Assembly (NCBI GenBank): GCA_015485455.1
Contig: WFTN01000417.1
Span: 1-8,503 of the forward strand
DNA from: Planctomycetota bacterium
Lineage (GTDB): Bacteria > Planctomycetota > GCA-002687715 > DRQF01
Reading direction: 5' to 3'
Length of the DNA stretch: 8,503 bases
Shown here: one piece after another, positions 1-5,698 of the stretch
Layout of the letters: each line of letters opens with the position of its first letter
Position numbering within the stretch: position 1 is the first letter of the stretch
Position numbers and translations under genes: made by a program
Notes under the pieces: model-generated
Told to the model about the DNA's origin: nothing
What the model saw: the letters and a program-made list of their open reading frames with translations, nothing else
Databases searched by the model: none

Positions 1-2
1 AT

Positions 3-347
3 GTTGCGAGTGTGGAAGTTGATGTCGCTCAAGGAGCAGATATTGCTGTGCCTTCAGTGGAAGTGGGGTTCTCTGGACTTTACCTGAGGCTCTCTCCCTG
101 CGTCGAAGGCGACCTACTTGGCCTTGACTTCCGCATTGAACTCAATCATCAAGAATCCTCCAACTTAAAGCACGCCAAATTCAAATCCCAAGACCAAGAC
201 TTGGTCTTGCCACGAATACAATGGCAACAAGCTGCCGGTCACATTCGTTGCCGAGCTGGTCGATACGCTCTCTTAGCCGAATTCGGCTTGAAGAATGGCA
301 AAATAGCCTTAGTGATCGCACGTCTCCAAGATGCCAAAGCGCGCTAG
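3..347 (+). CDS. C-terminal part of an unidentified, possibly secretin-like protein (5' end outside window)
   Basis: An open frame enters from the left edge and stops at TAG 345-347, leaving about 114 residues. The start lies upstream; an in-frame GTG at position 12 has no convincing ribosome site and is probably internal. The residues alternate hydrophobic and polar as in beta strands: a VDVAQGADIAVP stretch, then GLYLRLSPCVEGD, then a final LPRIQWQQAAGHIRCRAG strand pair. This order resembles, by eye only, the 'V.VAQ...I.DP.V....GL.L.V.P' block and the late LP strand seen in secretin-related outer-membrane proteins of Planctomycetota. No glycine-rich gate motif typical of a secretin C-terminus is visible, so the family call is tentative. 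The composition looks coding, with no internal stop. It could equally be another exported beta-rich protein. Confidence 0.5.
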   Translation, partial: VASVEVDVAQGADIAVPSVEVGFSGLYLRLSPCVEGDLLGLDFRIELNHQESSNLKHAKFKSQDQDLVLPRIQWQQAAGHIRCRAGRYALLAEFGLKNGKIALVIARLQDAKAR

Positions 348-627
348 AAGGCTCCCCCAAATATCCGTGGCTTTGATAAAGTCAAGAGCAGGGATTCGAG
401 CCCGTAGCGGGCAAGAAGTCAGCCGATGTCACTTTGCGGCCAGGCGAACGTCGGTGGAAGGGGATAGGCGGATTCGGCTTTTCGGTTTGCGTCGACAAGG
501 CTTCGGTGACTGGCACCGAACTTGTCAACGTTCCGAATTTAGATGGACGGCGGGCGCGAGACAGACAAAATTTCGCCAACCAAGGTGGTTTCAGGCAGCG
601 CGACGATAGAAGGATAAAAGACCGCCG
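348..627. other. Gene-poor stretch of unknown content
   Basis: About 280 bases lie between the stop of the leftmost gene and the terminator hairpin. Short open frames occur on both strands (plus 331-609 and 434-661, minus 382-579), but they overlap one another, are rich in Arg and Pro in the manner of shadow frames, and have no good start site. A small perfect hairpin, GCCCG-TAG-CGGGC, sits at 400-412. I recognise no RNA gene. It may be a long 3' untranslated region, degraded coding sequence, or an unrecognised small RNA ending at the 628-659 terminator. Confidence 0.3.
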
Positions 628-659
628 AGTCGTTCGTCACGGACGACTTTCCCTTTCTT
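628..659 (+). terminator. Rho-independent terminator, possibly bidirectional
   Basis: A 9-bp stem pairs AGTCGTTCG (628-636) with CGGACGACT (640-648), with one G-T wobble and a TCA loop. On the plus strand it is followed by a pyrimidine run (TTTCCCTTTCTT type) ending at 659. On the minus strand the same stem is followed a few bases later by CTTTT (615-619, read in reverse). It lies between a plus-strand gene ending at 347 and a minus-strand gene ending at 743, so it could stop transcription from both sides. Confidence 0.6.
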
Positions 660-742
660 GACATGTACAAGCCAGTAACACACGACCCCCAATTGCAAGA
701 ATCCTACTATCTGCTATCGATGGCATCTGATCTTCCCCCAGT

Positions 743-1183
743 TTAGAAGTCTTTCCGCAAACCAACTCGACTGCGTCCATCGGAATACCAACTCTCCATT
801 TCGGTGAATTTTCGATATCCTTCTCGCTCATAGAATCTCAGTGCCTTGTCGCCGGAAGTCCAAAGGAAAACATGTCTTATCCCAAGATCTTTCATTTGAA
901 CTTCTAGATTGCGCAGCAGTTCTGCCCCTAAGCCTTTCGAACGACTTGCTTGCTCCACGAATAGATCGGTAACATGAAACCAACCGGAGTAGTGTTCACC
1001 ATTTCTGAACGCGAGACCTGAAGAACAGCCGACGAACTCGTTTTCTCTTGATGCCACAAAACTGAATCGTTCGGAACTTTCCAATTCGACACCTTCTTTG
1101 AGTGAAAGTTCGTCGAACCCTGAGTTCATTCGATTGGTCTCTTTCACCGTCAAATCGCGGCGTTCGATACGTATGTCAGTCAA
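743..1183 (-). CDS. GNAT-family N-acetyltransferase
   Basis: A 146-residue cytoplasmic enzyme expected to move an acetyl group from acetyl-CoA to an amine; the substrate cannot be read from sequence. The fold order is visible: a strand at 40-52 (RFSFVASRENEFVG), the core strand HVTDLFVE at 70-77, then the acetyl-CoA loop RSKGLG at 81-86 (R-x-x-G-x-G, motif A) with helix AELLRNLE. After these come the HVFLWTS strand (104-110) and the closing FYEREGY (117-123, motif B). This is the usual length for a single-domain GNAT. I chose the TTG at 1183-1181 because GGGAG lies 8 bases upstream; the frame also has a GTG at 1204-1202 (153 residues) with only a weak site, and a TAG at 1213-1211 closes it off further upstream. 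It is transcribed away from the S9 peptidase gene and towards the 628-659 terminator. No neighbour suggests its acceptor. Confidence 0.88.
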   Translation of the reverse strand: MTDIRIERRDLTVKETNRMNSGFDELSLKEGVELESSERFSFVASRENEFVGCSSGLAFRNGEHYSGWFHVTDLFVEQASRSKGLGAELLRNLEVQMKDLGIRHVFLWTSGDKALRFYEREGYRKFTEMESWYSDGRSRVGLRKDF

Positions 1184-1514
1184 TTCTTGCTCTCCCGTTG
1201 TCACCAGGCTCTATCGTATCAGGGCAGAACTTGGCAAACCCGTGTCTTGGGTTTCGCGGCGGCTATCTTGTCGCGACCAAATCCAAGGAAGTCCGCATTC
1301 TCAGTTCTCGCCGTAGGCCCCGACGATGATGTTGTCTGGTTTGACGTCTAAATTGTCCAACAGAATTCTGCGAATAGCTGAGGATGTTTCAGGATCAGGT
1401 ATTTGTCTTGAATCCGTTACAGCTGAGGGTTCATCTTGCGACGATACATCCGAATCCTCTAACCTGCAAGTATTGCTCACCGACAAGAACTAAGAAATCC
1501 TAAGGCGCATTGTA

Positions 1515-1539
1515 GTCTCCATCGATCCATCTTGGAGAC
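1515..1539. repeat. Perfect 7-bp inverted repeat upstream of the S9 peptidase gene
   Basis: GTCTCCA (1515-1521) and TGGAGAC (1533-1539) are exact reverse complements around an 11-base spacer. No T-run follows on either strand, so it is not a standard terminator. It lies about 135 bases before the peptidase start and could be an operator-like site or part of the leader RNA; nothing shows which. Confidence 0.4.
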
Positions 1540-1625
1540 ATTCAGTGCGGTTGGACACGCGGTAATTGGTTTCGTAAGGTTGATGGTTCGACGCCGAAAT
1601 TGGCTGCTTCAGTTGATACGGCAAT

Positions 1626-1645
1626 GTTTCCCGTTCTTGGGAAAC
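1626..1645 (+). promoter_or_regulatory. Leader hairpin just upstream of the S9 peptidase start
   Basis: GTTTCCC (1626-1632) and GGGAAAC (1639-1645) form a perfect 7-bp stem with a GTTCTT loop, 28 bases before the ATG at 1674. It does not cover the weak ribosome site (AAGAG, around 1661-1665). It may stabilise the 5' end of the message or bind a protein; it lacks the T-run of a terminator. The symmetry is seen directly, the role is a guess. Confidence 0.4.
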
Positions 1646-1673
1646 CCACCTATGACCAATCAAGAGAAAAACT

Positions 1674-4460
1674 ATGCGCTCTGTTTTCCTACCAACGTTG
1701 TTGTTCGTGGTTTTGTCCGCGCTCACTTGTGGCCAAGTTTTGGGTCAAGAATCTACGAGCAAGAGAGCACTTTCTATTGACGAGTATGCTCAGTGGCGGC
1801 GCATTGGTGCTGCATCCGTTTCTGAAGATGGTTCATGGGTGACATACAGTCTGACTCAAAGAGAAAAAGACGGGAGTCTCTTTGTTAAACATCCCGAAAC
1901 AAAGAAGGTGCACAAAATTGAGCGGGGCTCCCGGGCACTCCTTTCGGACGACTCTAAGTGGGTGTCTTACATTTTGAGTGTTCCTTTCGAAGAAGCTGAA
2001 AAACTGAAGAAATCCAAGAAGCCTGTCATTCACAAGGGCGAGCTCATGAATCTTTCTACCGGTGATAAGATTACTTGGGATGGCGTCAGCGCACTCATGT
2101 TTTCCAAGGGGTCGAAGTTTCTCGCGATTCGGCGAGTGAAGACGTCCAAGGACGCTAAACATAAAGGCACGGACCTCATCTTGCGTCACCTTGAGAAAGG
2201 CTATGAGGAACTCATAGGAAGTGTCTCGAGTCTTGCCTTCAACAAGCCCGGAAGCCATCTAGCCTACACCGTATCCGCTGCCGACAAAGTTGGAAACGGT
2301 CTTTACCTACTTGATCTCGAAACCGGGATTCGGAGACCACTTGATAACGGCAAGGCTGACTACGAAAAGATGATCTGGGACGAAGACGGCAAAGCGATTG
2401 CGGTACTGAAGGGAGTCGAGAAGAAGGGGAGCGTTTACAAAGAGAACTCGCTCCTTGTGTTCAGAAATGTTGGCGGTGAGTTGAAGAAGGTTGAATTTGT
2501 TCCAGCAGAATCTGCGGACTTCCCCAAGGATCAGGTCGTCAGTGAATCCGGGTCTATTTCCTTCAATGCGGATGCCAGCAAAGTGTTCTTTGGGATTAAG
2601 AAGCAAGAACGAAAAGCAGGCGATGAAAAGAAAAAGATCGAATCCAAGGAGCATGAAGAGGGAGAAAAGAAGAATGCAACCAAGGGGAGGAAAAAGAAGA
2701 AGTCTCCTCAAGTAGCTGACGTCGATATCTGGCATTGGAAGGATCGTCAGCTCCAGTCTGCTCAGAAAGCACGCATTGCCACTGCCCGAAAGAAAACGTA
2801 TCGTGGTGTCCTCAACTTGAATCAAGGCACTTTCTTCCCCTTGTCGAGTGACAAAATGGAATCGATTTCCATGACTCGAGATGGAAAATGGGGCATTGGA
2901 ATTGATCGCCGAGCCTATTCCAACCAGTGGCAGGAATCCAAGGGCGATTACTATCGAGTCAATACTGAGACCGGCAAAAGGAACTTGATCCTCAAGGCCC
3001 AGGGACGGACTTTAGGACTATCCCCCGATAGTCAGCACTACCTCTATTGGAAGGAAGGGCACATTTGGCTCTATGAAATTGCCTCTGATAGGCACCGCAA
3101 TCTGACCGAGAATTCAGGCATAAGCTTTGTCAATGAGCAGTATGATCGTTTTGGCACTAAGCCACCCTATGGTGTGTCTGGCTGGACGAAGGACAAAAAG
3201 GCGGTCATTTTGAACCACCGTTATGACCTTTATCTCCAACCACTGGCAGGTGGCCCTGCCAAAAATTTGACGGGGGGCCGTGGAGCGAAAGAAGAGATTG
3301 TTTTTCGTTACATCAAGACGGATCGCGAGGCTAAGTTCATCGACTGCACGAAGCCCATTTTGTTGTCGGCCACAGGTTTCTGGACCAAGAAGTCAGGATT
3401 CTTCACTTTGGATAGTGGGGAGCTCAAGCAGCGGCTCTTCCTCGATAAACGGGTGTCCCGTCCCACGAAAGCGAGACAAGCTGACGTTGTAATTTTCACC
3501 ATTCAGACATTTAGTGAATTTCCCAACTACTATCGGTCGAACATGGATTTCTCGATGCCTAAGCGTTTTACTGATGCCAACCCCCAGCAAGTTGAATTCT
3601 CCTGGGGACGACGGATTCTCTTTGATTACAAGAACGCGGATGGTGTTCGGCTGCAAGGTACGTTGGGTATTCCCGATAGCTACAAAGAGGGGCAAAAGTT
3701 GCCCATGTTGGTGAACTTTTACGAAAAGAAGTCGCAGAATCTCCATCTTTATCCCACACCACGCCACTCTGGCTCTCCCAATTTCGCTGGATACCTAAGC
3801 AATGGTTATCTCGTGATGCAGCCAGATGTTCATTTCAATATAGGCAAGACCGGAGATGACATGCTGGAGTGTGTTGAGGCTGCTGTGAAGAAGGTGATCG
3901 AGATGGGATATGCTGATCCTAAGCGGGTCGGGCTTCATGGTCATAGCTTCTCTGGCATGGGGGCAGCCTATATTGCGATGCGCTCCAAAATGTTTGCCGC
4001 CGTACTTGCTGGCGCCGCTACAACGAATCTCTTAAACGACTTCAACAGCCTTTGGCCTCGCGGTGGTCATGATAACCACCGCTACGACATTTTTGGACAA
4101 GGACGCTACGGGACTAACCCCTACGACAATTTAGAACTTTATCTCGACCAGTCTCCAGTTAACCACGTACGCTCCAATAGCACTCCATTGATGCTCTTGC
4201 ACGGAACCAAAGATGGGACGGTTCCCTGGATTCAAGCTGTTGACCTCTTCAATGCTCTGCGTTTTAACGGCAAGAATCCCGTGCTTTTGTCTTATCCCGG
4301 AGAGGGCCATGGATTGAGAAAGCGAGTCAATCAGATTGATTTTCAGAAACGGCTGCGCCAGTTTTTTGATCACTACCTTAAAGGAAAGGGCGCTCCCAGA
4401 TGGTTGACTCACGGACGCTCTTACTTGGAAAAAGAAAAAGCTTTGAAGGCGAATAAATGA
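1674..4460 (+). CDS. Exported S9 family (prolyl oligopeptidase-type) serine peptidase
   Basis: A 928-residue serine peptidase that probably cleaves peptides in the periplasm. The start ATG is followed by a signal peptide: MRS, a hydrophobic core (VFLPTLLFVVLSAL) and a likely cut near residue 24 (QVLG-Q). Residues about 30-640 are the N-terminal beta-propeller, opening with the family's LSIDEYAQWRRIGAASVSEDGSW pattern (about 33-55). The alpha/beta hydrolase domain covers about 650-910. The catalytic triad is readable: nucleophile Ser758 in GHSFSG, Asp847 in HGTKDGTVPW, His879 in GEGHG. Two features stand out: a very Lys/Glu-rich insert at about 309-346 inside the propeller, followed by the conserved VDIWHWKD segment, and Ser in place of the first Gly after the nucleophile (GHSFSG where many S9 members have G-x-S-x-G-G). 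The total is longer than classic prolyl oligopeptidase (about 700) but usual for this secreted bacterial branch. The gene stands alone, with 366 bases before the next one. Confidence 0.93.
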   Translation: MRSVFLPTLLFVVLSALTCGQVLGQESTSKRALSIDEYAQWRRIGAASVSEDGSWVTYSLTQREKDGSLFVKHPETKKVHKIERGSRALLSDDSKWVSYILSVPFEEAEKLKKSKKPVIHKGELMNLSTGDKITWDGVSALMFSKGSKFLAIRRVKTSKDAKHKGTDLILRHLEKGYEELIGSVSSLAFNKPGSHLAYTVSAADKVGNGLYLLDLETGIRRPLDNGKADYEKMIWDEDGKAIAVLKGVEKKGSVYKENSLLVFRNVGGELKKVEFVPAESADFPKDQVVSESGSISFNADASKVFFGIKKQERKAGDEKKKIESKEHEEGEKKNATKGRKKKKSPQVADVDIWHWKDRQLQSAQKARIATARKKTYRGVLNLNQGTFFPLSSDKMESISMTRDGKWGIGIDRRAYSNQWQESKGDYYRVNTETGKRNLILKAQGRTLGLSPDSQHYLYWKEGHIWLYEIASDRHRNLTENSGISFVNEQYDRFGTKPPYGVSGWTKDKKAVILNHRYDLYLQPLAGGPAKNLTGGRGAKEEIVFRYIKTDREAKFIDCTKPILLSATGFWTKKSGFFTLDSGELKQRLFLDKRVSRPTKARQADVVIFTIQTFSEFPNYYRSNMDFSMPKRFTDANPQQVEFSWGRRILFDYKNADGVRLQGTLGIPDSYKEGQKLPMLVNFYEKKSQNLHLYPTPRHSGSPNFAGYLSNGYLVMQPDVHFNIGKTGDDMLECVEAAVKKVIEMGYADPKRVGLHGHSFSGMGAAYIAMRSKMFAAVLAGAATTNLLNDFNSLWPRGGHDNHRYDIFGQGRYGTNPYDNLELYLDQSPVNHVRSNSTPLMLLHGTKDGTVPWIQAVDLFNALRFNGKNPVLLSYPGEGHGLRKRVNQIDFQKRLRQFFDHYLKGKGAPRWLTHGRSYLEKEKALKANK

Positions 4461-4604
4461 TGGGAATCTCTGGAAAGTGGACTAGAGAAGAATCAGCGAC
4501 CTGGCATTGTTCATTGATCACTCCCGATTCGAATGGACCGTTTCTGATGAGCTCGAAATCATCCGGCACGATTCTTGTTTGAAGTGAGGCTGTCATTGTC
4601 AGTT
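4461..4604. other. Intergenic spacer after the S9 peptidase gene
   Basis: No gene or convincing terminator is visible here. The strongest symmetry is the short palindrome TGATCA near 4515. With the structured stretch that follows, it makes up the 366-base gap before the VLRF1 gene, and it is the likely place for that gene's promoter, although no clear -35/-10 pair can be named. Confidence 0.3.
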
Positions 4605-4808
4605 ATGCCATGGGAAAGAGCATGCGATCTGTGGTTTCTCCCTGAAGAAATCAGGGAGCGTTCTGGTCTCGCAAGTGATAGTCTTTTGGAGAGACCAGCC
4701 AAGCCGACAGTTCAGTCTTCTAAAAACAAACTGCGGGGATGGGGACGCAGTACTGGACAGGGGAAACTCCTCCGACTAAAGTCATGCTGGCGAAGAACTT
4801 GGCGATAG
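4605..4808 (+). CDS. Doubtful small ORF upstream of and in frame with the VLRF1 gene
   Basis: ATG 4605 opens a 67-residue frame ending in TAG 4806-4808. It begins MPWERACDLWFLPEEIRERSGL, which looks protein-like, and ends in a strongly basic, Trp-containing tail. It is in the same frame as the VLRF1 gene, and only six sense codons separate its stop from that gene's ATG. There is no good ribosome site (a GTGAGG lies about 16 bases upstream, too far), and its bases are largely accounted for by hairpins. It may be a leader peptide, a broken N-terminal extension of VLRF1, or chance. I favour non-coding. Confidence 0.15.
   Translation: MPWERACDLWFLPEEIRERSGLASDSLLERPAKPTVQSSKNKLRGWGRSTGQGKLLRLKSCWRRTWR
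4635..4771 (+). promoter_or_regulatory. Hairpin-rich putative RNA leader of the VLRF1 gene
   Basis: Four stems lie in a row within about 135 bases: CTCCCTGA/TCAGGGAG (4638-4645 with 4651-4658, perfect 8 bp), CTGGTCTC/GAGACCAG (4663-4670 with 4691-4698, perfect 8 bp), CTGCG/CGCAG (4731-4735 with 4746-4750) and AGGGG/CTCCT (4759-4763 with 4767-4771, one G-T pair, AAA loop). TTTCT (4635-4639) can also pair with AGAAA (4646-4650), which would exclude the first stem. This density is unlike the neighbouring DNA and fits a structured 5' leader or a small RNA ending about 55 bases before the VLRF1 ATG. I recognise no known class; RNase P, tmRNA, SRP and common riboswitch core sequences are absent. 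The same stretch can be read as a 68-codon ORF (4605-4808), so a coding explanation remains open. Confidence 0.4.
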
Positions 4809-4826
4809 TTAAGGGCCGTAGGTGTC

Positions 4827-5504
4827 ATGAACGAGGACTCCGTACACCAAGAGAGTTTTCTTTGGCAAGATTGCGCCGCTCGTTTAGGCGCCCTGATTGC
4901 TCAGCGTCACATGGTTGCAAGTCCGAATGGCAATTACTTTGTTTCTTCAGATGACGTCGGAGGCCGCCCGGCTCTCGAGTTTCATGCTCCTCCCTGTTTT
5001 CCACTGACGAGTGAGACTCAGGACCCTCTCAAATACGTCGCTCAGCTGGATGATGTTTTGGGCGACCAACTCATGGTACTGATTCAGGCAGGGGCAGCAG
5101 CGCTTGGGTGGTGGTGCGGTGAAGATGTCATCCATCACAAAGTGATCAAGACCTACGTCGTCCGTGGTCGAGGTCGTTCCCAAACTCTTTATGCCAAGAC
5201 CAAGGGGAAGTCACGATACGGATCGCGGTTGCGCTTGCGCAATGCCCAGCAGCACTTAGTCGACATCAATGAGAAGGTCCATGAATGGTGGGGGGCGTCA
5301 GGTCCTGCCGATCGTATATTTTATAGTTGCCCTTTGCGTAGCTGGCCTGAGCTCTTCTCCGTGAGTCCAGCTCCGCCCTTTGGCCAACGAGATGAACGAT
5401 TGGTCAAGATCCCCCTGCATGTTCATGTGCCGAACTTTGAAGAGTTGTTGCGAGTTCGGAGTCAATTACTCCGCGGGCGTATTCTCCAACGTAGTCTGGG
5501 TTAG
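4827..5504 (+). CDS. Bacterial VLRF1-type protein (Vms1/ANKZF1 release-factor domain homologue)
   Basis: A 225-residue cytoplasmic protein. I recognise residues about 80-215 as the VLRF1 domain of eukaryotic Vms1/ANKZF1, related to the catalytic domain of eRF1, which hydrolyses peptidyl-tRNA on stalled ribosomes. Seen in order: strand LMVLIQAGAAALGWWCGE (82-99); VIHHKVIKTYVVR (101-113), matching the 'V.H+...RY..R' strand; the catalytic loop GRGRSQ with Gln119, the position of the essential Gln in yeast Vms1 (GGSQ); KTKGKSRYGSRLR (124-136), matching the KGK...GS.LR signature; helix QHLVDINEKVHEW (142-154); strand RIFYSCP (163-169); PPFGQRDERLVKIPLHVHVPNFEELLRV (183-210), matching the 'D.R...IP....RPTF.EL.RV' end. 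It lacks the zinc finger, ankyrin repeats and VIM tail of the eukaryotic proteins. Residues 1-79 are unassigned. The start has AAGGG 11 bases upstream. Nascent-chain release is inferred; no RqcH or other rescue factor is in this window. TAG stop. Confidence 0.82.
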   Translation: MNEDSVHQESFLWQDCAARLGALIAQRHMVASPNGNYFVSSDDVGGRPALEFHAPPCFPLTSETQDPLKYVAQLDDVLGDQLMVLIQAGAAALGWWCGEDVIHHKVIKTYVVRGRGRSQTLYAKTKGKSRYGSRLRLRNAQQHLVDINEKVHEWWGASGPADRIFYSCPLRSWPELFSVSPAPPFGQRDERLVKIPLHVHVPNFEELLRVRSQLLRGRILQRSLG

Positions 5505-5625
5505 GTTTTCTTGTGAAGAACTTTCTTTACTGTGGCTTGAGTGACGCCGTTTGTGCTCAATTGTTGGGCGGTGGTGGTTTTCTTCCGTCGGTGAGATCAA
5601 ATGGCTTTTTCTTTCAATGAATGAT

Positions 5626-5653
5626 TTGAGAATCTTGTTTGATACGGTATTAG
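5626..5653 (+). promoter_or_regulatory. Possible sigma-70-type promoter for kup
   Basis: TTGAGA (5626-5631, 5 of 6 to TTGACA) and TATTAG (5648-5653, 4 of 6 to TATAAT) are 16 bases apart, which would give a leader of roughly 40 bases before kup. It is the best box pair in the 194-base gap after the VLRF1 gene. Sigma-70 boxes in this phylum are poorly defined, so this is only a candidate. Confidence 0.3.
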
Positions 5654-5698
5654 CGTGCTTAGCAGATGGTCCGATAGTAGACACACGGGAGGGTCGAA

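Larger units (their letters stand above)
1184..1673. other. 490-base divergent intergenic region
   Basis: This separates the minus-strand acetyltransferase from the plus-strand S9 peptidase, so it should hold both promoters, though I see no clear sigma-70 box pair. It contains two perfect hairpins near the peptidase gene (listed separately) and a minus-strand open frame at 1486-1301 of about 61 codons. That frame's end, IRRILLDNLDVKPDNIIVGAYGEN, is protein-like, but it has no good start site and its first half is Ser/Asp/Glu-rich without a pattern. I treat the region as mostly non-coding. Confidence 0.35.

Noticed and set aside
387..412. GGGATTCGAGCCC resembles a tRNA T-arm.
   Set aside because: The 5-bp stem around a TTCRA loop does not form and there is no acceptor, D or anticodon arm in register; only a small GCCCG/CGGGC hairpin remains.
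331..661. Plus-strand ORFs 331-609 and 434-661 and minus-strand ORF 382-579.
   Set aside because: They overlap each other in different frames, have Arg/Pro-rich shadow-like composition, no ribosome sites, and match nothing I know.
1490..1726. Minus-strand ORF overlapping the start of the S9 peptidase.
   Set aside because: It covers the signal-peptide coding bases and the leader hairpins of a well-supported gene and has no protein-like pattern.
2307..2825. 172-codon minus-strand ORF inside the S9 peptidase gene, very hydrophobic.
   Set aside because: It is the antisense of the Lys/Glu-rich segment: AAG/GAA codons read backwards give Leu/Phe, which explains the false membrane-protein look.
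4600..4826. Known structured RNA (RNase P, tmRNA, 6S, SRP) for the hairpin-rich stretch.
   Set aside because: None of the conserved core sequences of these RNAs is present on either strand, so I left it as an unassigned structured leader.
5508..5528. TTCTT-GTG-AAGAA hairpin followed by CTTTCTTT as a terminator after the VLRF1 gene.
   Set aside because: The stem is only five base pairs and almost all A-T, too weak to call.
5505..5698. c-di-AMP (ydaO-type) riboswitch ahead of kup, which is a common arrangement for potassium transporter genes.
   Set aside because: I could not find the conserved ydaO core segments in the 194 bases; a covariance-model scan would settle it.
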